From Enterocloster clostridioformis (GTDB taxonomy: Bacteria; Bacillota; Clostridia; Lachnospirales; Lachnospiraceae), in NCBI RefSeq assembly GCF_020297485.1, contig NZ_JAIWZC010000001.1, positions 682,001 through 746,000 of the forward strand: 64,000 bases of DNA. Direction: 5' to 3'. This document shows positions 37,474-46,349 of the stretch, one piece after another; position 1 is the first letter of the stretch, and each line of letters begins with the position of its first letter. The notes beneath the pieces are model-generated. The model was not told the DNA's origin and did not search any database. It saw nothing but the letters and a program-made list of their open reading frames with translations. The translations under genes and the position numbers were made by a program.

Positions 37474-39369
37474 ATGGGGAAAATCGTTCTTCTGGTGCCA
37501 AGGGAGGAAATGCTCTACCTGGCCCACAACATTCTTCAGGAAAAGAAGTATGCCATTGCGCAGATGCGTGTCATCCAGACAGAGAATACGGTGGTGGAGG
37601 CCAGGAATTCCATTGCCGCCGGGGCGGACATCATCATTGCCAGGGGCCTTCAGGCATCCCTCATCAAGCAGTATACGGATGTGCCTGTGGTGGAAATCGT
37701 GGCCACGGCCCAGGAGATGGCTCTCCTGGTGGTAAAGGCCAGGCAGATAGTAAAAAAGGCCAGGCCAATCATTGCTGTGGTGGGCTTTCAGAATATGTTC
37801 TGCGACATGTCATACTTTGAGACGATCTATGACATAAAGCTGCGCACTTATTTTGCCGCCAATGGTTCCGGGTTAAAGGAAAAAGCCATGGAAGCCGTGG
37901 AGGATGGCGCTGACCTTATGATTGGAGGGGACATAGCGGTTGAGACTGCCAAGGAGGCGGATATCCCGTCCCTGTTCCTGTCGATCACCGAGGATTCCCT
38001 GCGCACTGCCTTTTCCATGGCTGAGAGCCTGGATTTTGCCATGGGCGCAGAGAAGAGGAGCAATGCCCAGATTGAGACACTTCTGGACTATTCCTTCAAC
38101 GGGGTGGTGAACATGGACCGGAAAGGAGTCATCACCACGGTGAATCCGGTAATGCGGGACATACTGGGAGCTGACGGTGAACAGGTGGCAGGCCGGCACA
38201 TTACCCAGGTATTCTCCGACATAGACAGGGATAAGCTTTCACAGGTCCTGGAGGGAAAGGAGGAGAGCTATTCCTCCTTCATGCAGGCCGGAAAGACCTC
38301 CATCTTCGCCATTCTGGCCCCTGTCCGCGTGGGAAATGAGACAGAGGGGGCCATTCTTACCTGCCACAAGGTAAAGCAGCAGAGCCGCGGTGAACGGCGC
38401 CCGCAACGGGATGGAGCAAACAGGGTTCAGGGCCTGATTGCCAGGAGAAATTTTTCAAGTATACGCCAGGAGTCAGGGGCCATGAAGGAGTGCGTCCACC
38501 TGGCCAGGCTTTACTCCCAGTCGGAACAGCCTGTGCTGCTTTTGGGTGAAACCGGCACGGAGCGGAGAGCGCTGGCTGAGAGCATCCACAATACAGGGCT
38601 TTGCAGTGAAGGCCCCTTCCTGGCCCTTTCCTGCGCAGGCCTTGCCCGGGAGGAGCAGGAGGAAATGCTCTTTGGAAACAAGGGAGCCGTGTTTTTGGCA
38701 GAAGGCGGTACCCTGTATCTGGAGGATGTGGAGACACTGTCCTTAAAAAGCCAATACGGCCTGTACCAGCTCATTCGCTATAAGACAGGCAGCAGGGATT
38801 TTGCCAGGACCATGGGCTTTCATATCCGCGTTATCGCCTCCAGCATCCTCACACCGGAGGACCTGGGGCATCTTGCTTTTTCAGGAGGGTTCCGGCAGGA
38901 CCTGTATTATCTCTTCACGGGACTGGTCCTTCGGGTGCCGCCCCTTCGGGAACGGCCGGAGGATCTGGAACAGGCAATCAGGGACACGGTCAGGGAAGCC
39001 TGCGACCAATATTCCCGTTACCATGTGGTGACCCAGGGTGGGATGCAGTGCCTGAAAGCATATCCGTGGCAGGGAAACCTTCTCCAGCTGGAGACATTCT
39101 TAAAGCGGCTGATACTGACAGCTGAAAAGCGGAGCATTGACGAGATTCTGGTGAGGAAGCTGCTGCGGGAACTGTTTCCTTCTTCTGCTCCGGTCCGGAT
39201 GATGCCGGACGGACAGGGGATAGGGGGGCCGGTTGCCTGTGAGGAGGAACGGCAGATACGCCTGGCCCTGGCAGCCCAGGGCGGCAGCAGAGAGCGCGCC
39301 GCTGCCTGCCTGGGAATCAGCAAGGCAACCCTGTGGAGAAAGATGAAAAAATACAATATCGAACTATAA
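37474..39369 (+). CDS. PrpR_N / PAS / AAA+ / Fis regulator with degenerate sigma-54 activator domain
   Basis: A 631-residue regulator. Domains in order are PrpR_N sensory (about 1-190), PAS (about 200-300), sigma-54-interaction-type AAA+ (about 325-545) and a Fis-type helix-turn-helix (about 590-631, RERAAACLGISKATLWRKMKKY). The AAA+ domain is degraded: Walker A reads GETGTERRAL instead of GETGTGKEL, and the GAFTGA loop that contacts sigma-54 is missing between MLFGNKGAVFL and AEGGTLYLEDVE. It may therefore work as a sigma-54-independent activator or repressor. It lies immediately upstream of garR and probably senses an aldarate-pathway metabolite. Promoter-proximal TGAAA/TTTCA sites follow. 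Confidence 0.88.
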   Translation: MGKIVLLVPREEMLYLAHNILQEKKYAIAQMRVIQTENTVVEARNSIAAGADIIIARGLQASLIKQYTDVPVVEIVATAQEMALLVVKARQIVKKARPIIAVVGFQNMFCDMSYFETIYDIKLRTYFAANGSGLKEKAMEAVEDGADLMIGGDIAVETAKEADIPSLFLSITEDSLRTAFSMAESLDFAMGAEKRSNAQIETLLDYSFNGVVNMDRKGVITTVNPVMRDILGADGEQVAGRHITQVFSDIDRDKLSQVLEGKEESYSSFMQAGKTSIFAILAPVRVGNETEGAILTCHKVKQQSRGERRPQRDGANRVQGLIARRNFSSIRQESGAMKECVHLARLYSQSEQPVLLLGETGTERRALAESIHNTGLCSEGPFLALSCAGLAREEQEEMLFGNKGAVFLAEGGTLYLEDVETLSLKSQYGLYQLIRYKTGSRDFARTMGFHIRVIASSILTPEDLGHLAFSGGFRQDLYYLFTGLVLRVPPLRERPEDLEQAIRDTVREACDQYSRYHVVTQGGMQCLKAYPWQGNLLQLETFLKRLILTAEKRSIDEILVRKLLRELFPSSAPVRMMPDGQGIGGPVACEEERQIRLALAAQGGSRERAAACLGISKATLWRKMKKYNIEL

Positions 39370-39381
39370 ATGAACTATAAA

Positions 39382-39406
39382 TGAAACGATTGTTTCAAAT
39401 GTGAAA
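39382..39406. promoter_or_regulatory. Palindromic operator candidate between the regulator and garR
   Basis: TGAAACGATTGTTTCA (39382-39397) is a 6-bp-arm palindrome, overlapped by a second one, TTTCA-4-TGAAA (39393-39406). A further TTTGAAAT occurs at about 39412. The cluster suits a Fis-type dimeric regulator. Confidence 0.5.
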
Positions 39407-39423
39407 TGCGATTTGAAATCATA

Positions 39424-39453
39424 GGCGGCTTGTATAAAACAAGCTGCCTTTTT
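39424..39453 (+). terminator. Intrinsic terminator of the PrpR-like regulator gene
   Basis: A 9-bp stem with one G-U pair (39424-39432 with 39440-39448) and five T residues at 39449-39453. Confidence 0.75.
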
Positions 39454-39468
39454 CATTTACAATGCCAA

Positions 39469-39497
39469 TTGTAAGGAAGGAAGGGTACAGCTATAAT
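39469..39497 (+). promoter_or_regulatory. Sigma-A promoter for garR
   Basis: TTGTAA (39469-39474), 17-base spacer, TATAAT (39492-39497), 91 bases before the garR ATG. No GG-N10-GC sigma-54 promoter was seen here. Confidence 0.6.
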
Positions 39498-39588
39498 GTG
39501 GGCATAGGTCAGAAAAACAAGCTGACGGGAAAAGATGTTTGTAAAAAGATGTAACTAAAAATGTTTCTAAGAAAGGCGAGGAAATGAT

Positions 39589-40473
39589 ATGAAAGTAGGT
39601 TTTATCGGATTAGGAATCATGGGTAAGCCAATGAGCAAGAATTTATTAAAAGCAGGTTATGAGCTGGTTGTTTTTGATTTTAACAAGGACGCGGTGAAGG
39701 AAGTGACGGAATGCGGAGCTGTATCTGCCGCAAGCGGCAGGGAAGTAGCAGAGCAGTGCGGGGTAGTCATCACCATGGTTCCCAACTCTCCCCATGTACG
39801 CGCTGCCGTGCTGGGCGAAAACGGTGTTGCAGACGGCGCAAAACCGGGAACAGTACTGATTGACATGAGCTCCATTGACCCGACCGAGAGCAAGGCCATC
39901 GGCGCTGAGCTGGCGAAAAAGGGCATTGACATGCTGGATGCTCCTGTTTCCGGCGGAGAGCCAAAGGCCATCGACGGGACACTGTCTGTCATGGTAGGCG
40001 GCAAAAAAGAGCTGTTTGACAAGTATTATGACATGCTCATGGTAATGGCCGGTTCCGTGGTATACGTAGGCGAGCTGGGTTCCGGCAACGTGGCAAAGCT
40101 GGCAAACCAGATTGTGGTTGCTGTGAACATTGCTGCCGTATCTGAGGCCCTTACCTTCGCAAAGAAGGCGGGAACCGACCCTGAGCTGGTATATCAGGCC
40201 ATCCGCGGCGGACTTGCCGGATCCACTGTCATGGACGCGAAGGCACCCATGATGCTGGGCAGGAACTTTAAGCCGGGATTCCGCATTGAGCTTCACATCA
40301 AGGATTTGAACAATGCGCTGAACGCCGCGCATGCAATCAGCTCTCCGGTTCCCTTAACAGGACAGCTTATGGAAATCATGCAGGGATTGAAGGCTGACGG
40401 TTATGAGAAGGAAGACCACGCAAGCATTGTCAAGTATTACGAAAAGATTGCCAATACTACAGTTGAATCATAA
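39589..40473 (+). CDS. garR: 2-hydroxy-3-oxopropionate (tartronate semialdehyde) reductase
   Basis: A 294-residue member of the beta-hydroxyacid dehydrogenase family that reduces tartronate semialdehyde to glycerate. The dinucleotide motif GFIGLGIMGKPMSKNL is at the N-terminus, DAPVSGGEPKAIDGTLSVM is the substrate-binding signature near 120-140, and the catalytic Lys is in GSGNVAKLANQ near 170. It is followed after 34 bases by a DapA-family gene, as expected for aldarate breakdown. 3-hydroxyisobutyrate dehydrogenase is the main alternative, but context favours GarR. Confidence 0.88.
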   Translation: MKVGFIGLGIMGKPMSKNLLKAGYELVVFDFNKDAVKEVTECGAVSAASGREVAEQCGVVITMVPNSPHVRAAVLGENGVADGAKPGTVLIDMSSIDPTESKAIGAELAKKGIDMLDAPVSGGEPKAIDGTLSVMVGGKKELFDKYYDMLMVMAGSVVYVGELGSGNVAKLANQIVVAVNIAAVSEALTFAKKAGTDPELVYQAIRGGLAGSTVMDAKAPMMLGRNFKPGFRIELHIKDLNNALNAAHAISSPVPLTGQLMEIMQGLKADGYEKEDHASIVKYYEKIANTTVES

Positions 40474-40507
40474 TCGGACCTGGACCCGGATATAAAGGAG
40501 AAGCGTT

Positions 40508-41407
40508 ATGAATACAGATTTTATCAAGGGTGTTATTGTACCCATTCTCACCCCCATTAATGAAAATGAGTTTATTGACGAGGCGAAGCTGCGGGAACAG
40601 GTGAACTATGTGATTGAAGGAGGGGTGTCAGGCATCCTGGCCTTTGGAAGCAACGGCGAATTCTATGTCATTGAAGAGGATGAGATGGAGCGCGGACTTA
40701 AAATCATGATTGACCAGGCAGCGGGGCGTGTGCCCGTTTATTTCGGCATTGGCGCAATCAGCACAAAAAAATGCTGCCGTCTGGCTAAGATGGCAGCGGA
40801 CAACGGGGCAGCAGGCATATCCGTGCTGCAGCCCATGTTTCTGAAACCAACAGAGGATGAGCTTTATCTTCATTTTAAGACCATAGCGGAATGTGTGCCG
40901 GAGACCCCTGTGCTTCTGTACAACAATCCGGGAAGGGTGAACTATACCATGTCCGGAAAGCTGGTGGAGCGCCTGGCTCATGAGGTTCCCAATATCGTGG
41001 GAATGAAGGATACCAGCGGCGATATAACCCAGACAGCTGAATTTATCCGCAGGACAAGGGATGTGGGATTCAAGGTGTTTGGCGGTAAGGACACCCTGCT
41101 ATACGCTTCCATGTGCCATGGGGCAGTGGGAGGCGTGTGCACGGCAGCCAATTTCATGCCTGAGCTTATAGTGGATGTATACAATAAATATGTGGCCGGA
41201 GACCTGAAAAGGTCCCTGGAAGCCCAGTTCAAGCTGAATCCGGTCCGGCTTTCCATGGATGGAGCCAGCTTCCCTGTGGCCGCAAAGGATATGGCTAACT
41301 TAAGGGGACGCTCCGTCGGACTTCCCTATAAGCCAAACCTGGCCACGCCTGAAGGCCCTGTACTGGACAGAATCAAGTCAGAGATGAAACAGGCAGGGCT
41401 GATTTAA
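40508..41407 (+). CDS. DapA-family lyase, predicted 5-dehydro-4-deoxyglucarate aldolase or dehydratase
   Basis: A 299-residue class I aldolase-fold protein of the DHDPS/NAL family. The Schiff-base Lys is in GMKDTSGD (about residue 162), the Tyr in LLYNNPGR (about 137), and the GSNGEF motif near 47 replaces the usual GTTGE. Its gene lies 34 bases after garR. Family members in aldarate clusters include KdgD (dehydratase giving 2,5-dioxopentanoate) and various 2-keto-3-deoxy acid aldolases. Pairing with garR favours the aldolase reaction giving pyruvate and tartronate semialdehyde, a role filled in E. coli by the unrelated GarL. The choice between the two is inference. Confidence 0.8.
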   Translation: MNTDFIKGVIVPILTPINENEFIDEAKLREQVNYVIEGGVSGILAFGSNGEFYVIEEDEMERGLKIMIDQAAGRVPVYFGIGAISTKKCCRLAKMAADNGAAGISVLQPMFLKPTEDELYLHFKTIAECVPETPVLLYNNPGRVNYTMSGKLVERLAHEVPNIVGMKDTSGDITQTAEFIRRTRDVGFKVFGGKDTLLYASMCHGAVGGVCTAANFMPELIVDVYNKYVAGDLKRSLEAQFKLNPVRLSMDGASFPVAAKDMANLRGRSVGLPYKPNLATPEGPVLDRIKSEMKQAGLI

Positions 41408-41461
41408 AGCGCCTGTCTATGTATGGCGCCTGCCTATGTATGGCTCCAGCCTTATAAAGTC

Positions 41462-42391
41462 TTAATCTGTATGTAAGGCCGTTGTCCGGTCTCCCCATTG
41501 TTCCTTCATCAGATCGATGAAGCTGCGTGCGGGGCGGCTGAGATAGCGGCCTTTTTTGTAGCTGGCCGTAAACTGCCATGTGGGGCGGGAGGGAAGATGG
41601 AAACAGCAGAAGTCCTGATCCATGTCCTTCACATAGTAGTAGGGCAGGATTCCGCAGCACATGTTGGCCCGTATCATGGAGATAATGGTATGGTTATTGC
41701 CTGTCTCAAAGAGGACCTGGGGTGTAAAGCCTGCCTCCGAGAAAATACGGTTCAGCATGGTGTTCATGGTGGAATGGCGGTCCATGAGCACAAAGGGCTC
41801 GTACTGGAGCCTTCGGATATCCAGGGTGGCATAGTCCTCCCCCTCCTCAGGCGCCACGCTTGCCAGCGGATGTCCGGCGGGAATAACCAGATACAGTTCT
41901 TCCTCGTATATGGGTTCATAGATATCGTCGGTCCTGTCCTTGTCCGTAAGCGTCAGGAAGGCAATGTCCAGGCCGCCAATGGATATCATCTTCTGAAGAT
42001 GCTTTACAATGCCCTCCTGGGGCTCGATGATGACGTTGGGATAGAGCTGGTGGAAGGTGCCGTATACCTTTGTAAACATATTGATGCCGCGACCTGCCGT
42101 AAAGCCCACGGAGAGATGGCCGCATTTGCCGTCAGACAGGTCGTGGATGGTCTGGTAGGTTTCCCGCTTCAGCCTCATAATTTCCTTGGCATTCCGGATG
42201 TAAATTTCCCCGGCCTCCGTCAGATGCCAGTTGGTGCGGGAACGGTGGAACAGGGGAGTGCCTAACTCCTGTTCCAGTTTAATGAGCTGCTGGTTCAAAG
42301 CGGACTGGGTGATGAACAGCTTATTAGCCGCATGGGTAATGTTGTTTTCTTCCGCAATTTTTAAAATATATTCAATCTGCCGTGTGTCCAT
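41462..42391 (-). CDS. LysR family transcriptional regulator
   Basis: A 309-residue LysR regulator read on the minus strand. The start at 42391 has GGAGAA upstream and matches the family start MDTRQIEYILKIAEENN. The winged helix (1-62) shows ITHAANKLFITQSALNQQLIKLEQELGTPLF, and the effector domain spans about 90-295. It is convergent with the DapA-family gene and divergent from a glucarate dehydratase paralogue, with candidate operator sites between, so it probably controls that gene and tctBAC. Confidence 0.92.
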   Translation of the reverse strand: MDTRQIEYILKIAEENNITHAANKLFITQSALNQQLIKLEQELGTPLFHRSRTNWHLTEAGEIYIRNAKEIMRLKRETYQTIHDLSDGKCGHLSVGFTAGRGINMFTKVYGTFHQLYPNVIIEPQEGIVKHLQKMISIGGLDIAFLTLTDKDRTDDIYEPIYEEELYLVIPAGHPLASVAPEEGEDYATLDIRRLQYEPFVLMDRHSTMNTMLNRIFSEAGFTPQVLFETGNNHTIISMIRANMCCGILPYYYVKDMDQDFCCFHLPSRPTWQFTASYKKGRYLSRPARSFIDLMKEQWGDRTTALHTD

Positions 42392-42483
42392 GGTATTCTC
42401 CTTTTTCCATCCCGATGTATTTATTTTAACCCATAAAGGGAAAGAGTGCAAGATTAACTATAAGATTTATTAAGAGTAAAGAT

Positions 42484-42525
42484 AAGTTTTATAAACTTTA
42501 CTTGATTAACCCTGTCGTTTATACT
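42484..42525 (+). promoter_or_regulatory. LysR-type palindrome and promoter upstream of the gudD-like gene
   Basis: AAGTTT-TAT-AAACTT (42484-42498) is a perfect 6-bp-arm palindrome overlapping a promoter TTTACT (42497-42502), 17-base spacer, TATACT (42520-42525). This would leave a 5' leader of about 250 bases. The rest of the 42392-42779 gap holds a TTAATATTAA palindrome near 42622 and the weaker promoter at 42635-42664. Confidence 0.6.
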
Positions 42526-42634
42526 TGGCATGTGTTAAGAGAACATTAGGAAGCAAGGGAGCCGGGGCGAATCACATTAAGAAAACGTAAGAACAACAAT
42601 TAAAGATTCTTATTGACACGATTAATATTAACAA

Positions 42635-42664
42635 TTGGAATCCGAAAGTCGTTCCTGTTATAAT
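42635..42664 (+). promoter_or_regulatory. Possible second promoter for the gudD-like gene
   Basis: TTGGAA (42635-42640), 18-base spacer, TATAAT (42659-42664), with GGAA/TTCC dyad symmetry in the spacer. Confidence 0.4.
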
Positions 42665-42779
42665 GCGTACATAAATTACAATTATACAGCAAAAAACATA
42701 CATAATAACATCCGAATACGGGTGAACTCAATTTGCGTGTAGGCATTATGCATAAAACAAGAAAAAGGGGACAAACGAT

Positions 42780-44135
42780 ATGATGGAACACAAAGGCACA
42801 CCTGTTGTTACTGATATGCAGGTCATTCCCGTAGCCGGATATGACAGCATGCTGATGACATTGAGCGGAGCCCATGCGCCCTGGTTCACCAGGAACCTGG
42901 TCATCTTAAGGGACAGCTCCGGTCACACGGGCATTGGCGAGATTCACGGCGGGGATTACACATGCGAGGCGCTGAACAGCTGCATCCCTCTGGTAGTGGG
43001 ACAGCCAGTGGGCAGATACAGGAATATCCTGGATACCATCCACAAGAGCAGTACACGGGCGGCGGAGGACGATGGGGAGGGTATCCAGACATTGGATATC
43101 AGCAAGCTGAAATTCGTTGTCAAAGCTGAATGGGCAGTCGAATGCGCCCTTCTGGACCTTCTGGGCCAGTATCTGGATTTGCCCATGTGTGAACTTCTGG
43201 GCGACGGAAAACAGAGGGACCAGGTGGAGACCCTGGGGTATCTGTTCTATGTAAGTGATAAGGAAAAGGCTGCGCCGGCCCTTCCCTATATCGACGAAAC
43301 AGGAAGCAGCGATGCCTGGTTTCGTCTCAGACGGCAGGAAATGCTGACGCCTGAGCGCATCGTGGAGCAGGCGCAGGTATTAAACGAAAAATACGGCTTC
43401 AGAAACTTCAAGTTAAAAGGCGGGGTCCTCAGGGGAGAGGAAGAGATGGAAGCTATGCGCGCATTGAAAAAAGTATTTCCTGAGGGGCGGATTAACATTG
43501 ACCCCAACGGGGCCTGGAGCCTGGAGGAGGCCATCCGCATCTGCCAGCCCATGGAGGGAGTGCTTACTTATGTGGAGGACCCATGCGGCCCGGAAGCAGG
43601 CTATTCCAGCCGGGAGGTGATGGCGGAATTCAAAAATGCGGTAAATCTGCCTGTGGCCACCAACATGATAGCAACGGACTGGCGTCAGTTCTATCATGCC
43701 GCGGCCCTTAAATCCGTGGATATTGTCCTGGCAGATCCTCACTTCTGGGGATTCGGGGGAAGCGTCCGTATGGCCCAGATTTTAAACGACTGGGGTCTTA
43801 CCTGGGGCAGCCATTCCAATAACCACTTTGACATCACCCTCACCGCATTTGCCCATGTGGCAGCGGCTGCTCCCGGAACTCCCACTGCACTTGACACACA
43901 CTGGATTTGGCAGGACGGACAGAATCTGTTAAAGGATACGCCGAAGATTGTAAACGGGTATCTTCAGGTACCGGATAAGCCGGGTATGGGTGTTACCATC
44001 GACATGGACAAGGTCATGGAGGCCAATGGGCGTTACAACCGCCTTCCTTCCCATGAAAGAGATGATGCCATGGCCATGCAGTATCTGATTCCCGGCTGGA
44101 AATACGACTGCAAAAAGCCTGCGCTGGTCAGATAA
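42780..44135 (+). CDS. Glucarate dehydratase-like protein, enolase superfamily (divergent paralogue)
   Basis: A 451-residue enolase-superfamily dehydratase. The catalytic Lys pair is in FKLKGG, the metal ligands are in INIDPNGAW, YVEDPCG and ATNMIATDW, and the catalytic His is in SHSNNHFD, so it should be active. The N-terminal capping region differs from the second copy at 50415: GEIHGGDYT in place of GEVPGGQK, and an acidic AAEDDGEG insert in place of the usual loop. Those loops set substrate choice, so it may act on a related aldarate (or be GudX-like). It is first in a run with tctB and tctA. Confidence 0.87.
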   Translation: MMEHKGTPVVTDMQVIPVAGYDSMLMTLSGAHAPWFTRNLVILRDSSGHTGIGEIHGGDYTCEALNSCIPLVVGQPVGRYRNILDTIHKSSTRAAEDDGEGIQTLDISKLKFVVKAEWAVECALLDLLGQYLDLPMCELLGDGKQRDQVETLGYLFYVSDKEKAAPALPYIDETGSSDAWFRLRRQEMLTPERIVEQAQVLNEKYGFRNFKLKGGVLRGEEEMEAMRALKKVFPEGRINIDPNGAWSLEEAIRICQPMEGVLTYVEDPCGPEAGYSSREVMAEFKNAVNLPVATNMIATDWRQFYHAAALKSVDIVLADPHFWGFGGSVRMAQILNDWGLTWGSHSNNHFDITLTAFAHVAAAAPGTPTALDTHWIWQDGQNLLKDTPKIVNGYLQVPDKPGMGVTIDMDKVMEANGRYNRLPSHERDDAMAMQYLIPGWKYDCKKPALVR

Positions 44136-44171
44136 ATCCAGGCAAATCATAGAAAAAAAGGGGTAGAGAGA

Positions 44172-44669
44172 ATGTTTATTAAAAAGTATGGGGATATCAT
44201 TGTCGGAGTATTCTTCATGTTATTATCCGCAGCCATGTTGGTTATGGCCAAGATGCTTCCCAAGTCAACGGTCATGGATATCGGACCTGATTTTATGCCC
44301 ATGTGCATTGGTGTCATGACCTTTGTGCTGGCAGCAGCCCTGGTATTCCTCAATATCAAAAACATGAAAATATATGTGGCCCAGGCTGAGGCCGAGGGAC
44401 CGGAAAAGGCCGACTACAAGAGGGTGCTCACAAGCTTTATCATTATCCTGGTCTATGTGTTCGTGCTCAAGTCCGTGGGCTTCATCATCAGCACTCTGGT
44501 CTATCTTCCCGTCCAGATGTTTATCCTGGCGCCGGAAGAACGGAGAGGAAAAAAGGATGTCATTCAGCTGCTGATCACTGACGTATTGTTTACCTTCGTG
44601 GTATTTTTCTTGTTCCGCTACGGATTCAAGATTGTGCTGCCTGCAGGTATCTTTACCATCAACTTATAG
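44172..44669 (+). CDS. tctB: Tripartite tricarboxylate transporter small membrane subunit TctB
   Basis: A 165-residue membrane protein with four hydrophobic segments (about 8-27, 38-58, 88-122, 140-160), matching the TctB/DUF1468 family. It works with TctA and a binding lipoprotein to import carboxylic acids using the ion gradient. It lies 36 bases after the glucarate dehydratase-like gene and 10 before tctA, so an aldarate is the likely substrate. Confidence 0.88.
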   Translation: MFIKKYGDIIVGVFFMLLSAAMLVMAKMLPKSTVMDIGPDFMPMCIGVMTFVLAAALVFLNIKNMKIYVAQAEAEGPEKADYKRVLTSFIIILVYVFVLKSVGFIISTLVYLPVQMFILAPEERRGKKDVIQLLITDVLFTFVVFFLFRYGFKIVLPAGIFTINL

Positions 44670-44679
44670 GAGGTAGACC

Positions 44680-46203
44680 ATGAACGCATTAGCATCTTTG
44701 GGCGGTGCCTTTGTAAGCATCTGCCGCCCCACATCCTTACTGCTCATGGCGGCAGGCGTGGCAGTGGGAATAATATTCGGTTCCATTCCGGGACTCTCAG
44801 CAGCCATGGCAGTGGCATTGTTCCTGCCTCTGACCTTCAGCATGACGCCTTCCATGGGCATGAACCTGCTGGTGGCCGTGTACATAGGCGGTATCTCAGG
44901 GGGTCTGATTTCAGCCATTCTGCTCAACATGCCGGGAACCGCGTCATCCATCGCAACCTGTTTTGACGGACACCCCATGGCAAAGAAGGGGGAAGCCGGC
45001 AAGGCCCTTGGATACGGCATTGTATTCTCTTTCCTGGGTTCCGTGTTCTCCTTCCTGGTGCTCACCTTCTGCGCGCCGCTGCTGGCAGACATTGCCCTGA
45101 AGTTCACACCGGCTGAGAACTTCGGCATTTCATTCTTTGCGCTGACAATGGTGGCGGTACTGGCCTCCGGTTCCATGGTAAAGGGAGTGCTGGCCGGTAT
45201 GCTGGGGCTTATATTTGCCCTGGTCGGCATGGCGCCCATTGACGGAACTCCCAGGTTTACCTTTGGAAGCAGCTCACTGATGGCCGGATTTGACACCCTT
45301 CCAACCCTTATTGGTATTTTCGCTATCTCCGAGATCCTGATAACGGCTGAGAGCATGGGAAACGGCAAGGTGGAAGCCATGAAGATGAAGCCCATCAAAG
45401 GCTTTGGATTTACATGGAAGGAGTTTGTATATCAGATTCCCAACGCCATCCGTTCCGCACTGATAGGAACAGGAATCGGCATCCTGCCCGGCATTGGCGG
45501 CAGCACGTCCGGCATGCTTTCCTATGTGACCGCCAAGAACATGTCCAAACATCCCGATGAATTCGGCAAAGGCTGCCCTGACGGTATCGTTGCCACAGAG
45601 ACCGCCAATAACGCCACCATCGGCGGGGCTATGATTCCCCTGCTGGTACTGGGCATACCGGGAGACGGTGTTACAGCCATGATGTTAGGCGGTTTCCTGA
45701 TTCACGGTCTTTCAGCAGGCCCATTGCTTTTTGTCAAAAACGCAGATGTGGTGTACGGTATATTTGCGGCCTGCATGCTGTGCAGTCTTTTCATGCTGAT
45801 AATCGAGTTCTTTGGAATCAAGGGATTTGTCCAGCTGCTCAAGATACCCAAGCACATCCTGATGCCTCTTATTCTGGTTCTGTGCTGTGTGGGCGCCTAT
45901 GCCACCAACAACCGTATCTTCGATGTACAGTCCATCATCTTATTCGGAGCCGTGGGTTACTTATATCACAAGTTCAAACTTCCCACCACGCCCTTTGTGC
46001 TTTGTTTCCTGATAGGCGAGATGGTGGAAACCTATCTGCGGCGCGGTATTATGCAGTATAAATCTTTTGGCGCGTTCTTCAAGCGGCCTATATTCGATGT
46101 ATTCTTCTTCGTTGCCATAGCCGTTGTGGTCTGGTCCATTTATAAAGAATGGAGGATGACCAGGGCAAGGAAAATGCAGCATGTTTCAAAGCGGGATGAG
46201 TAA
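44680..46203 (+). CDS. tctA: Tripartite tricarboxylate transporter large membrane subunit TctA
   Basis: A 507-residue permease with about eleven to twelve hydrophobic segments. Family motifs are visible: GIIFGSIPGLSAAMAVALFLPLTF-like opening (about 28-50), ISGGLISAILLNMPGT, and GIGILPGIGGSTSGML in the second half. The repeated PG-rich hairpins are the ion- and substrate-binding parts of the family. The start follows AGGAGG. It is transcribed with tctB. A hairpin lies between it and the binding-protein gene. Confidence 0.93.
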   Translation: MNALASLGGAFVSICRPTSLLLMAAGVAVGIIFGSIPGLSAAMAVALFLPLTFSMTPSMGMNLLVAVYIGGISGGLISAILLNMPGTASSIATCFDGHPMAKKGEAGKALGYGIVFSFLGSVFSFLVLTFCAPLLADIALKFTPAENFGISFFALTMVAVLASGSMVKGVLAGMLGLIFALVGMAPIDGTPRFTFGSSSLMAGFDTLPTLIGIFAISEILITAESMGNGKVEAMKMKPIKGFGFTWKEFVYQIPNAIRSALIGTGIGILPGIGGSTSGMLSYVTAKNMSKHPDEFGKGCPDGIVATETANNATIGGAMIPLLVLGIPGDGVTAMMLGGFLIHGLSAGPLLFVKNADVVYGIFAACMLCSLFMLIIEFFGIKGFVQLLKIPKHILMPLILVLCCVGAYATNNRIFDVQSIILFGAVGYLYHKFKLPTTPFVLCFLIGEMVETYLRRGIMQYKSFGAFFKRPIFDVFFFVAIAVVVWSIYKEWRMTRARKMQHVSKRDE

Positions 46204-46224
46204 GAAAATTTATATATGATTCCG

Positions 46225-46274
46225 GCCCCAATCGGCTGAACCGGGATTTCCGGAAAATCAGCCGAATCCGGGGC
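46225..46274 (+). promoter_or_regulatory. Intercistronic hairpin between tctA and the binding-protein gene
   Basis: Two nested stems, GCCCC/GGGGC (46225-46229, 46270-46274) and TCGGCTGA/TCAGCCGA (46232-46239, 46258-46265), form one long hairpin without a T-run. It could raise binding-protein mRNA relative to the permease. Confidence 0.6.
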
Positions 46275-46349
46275 GGGATACATATAGAGGGGTATTATCA
46301 ACTAAACAAAAGACCCGGATGGGTTATCAGAAAAGGAGAGTAATAACTT

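Noticed and set aside
39361..39588. Sigma-54 (-24/-12) promoter expected beside the PrpR-like regulator
   Set aside because: No GG-N10-GC element was found; a sigma-A type promoter is present instead.
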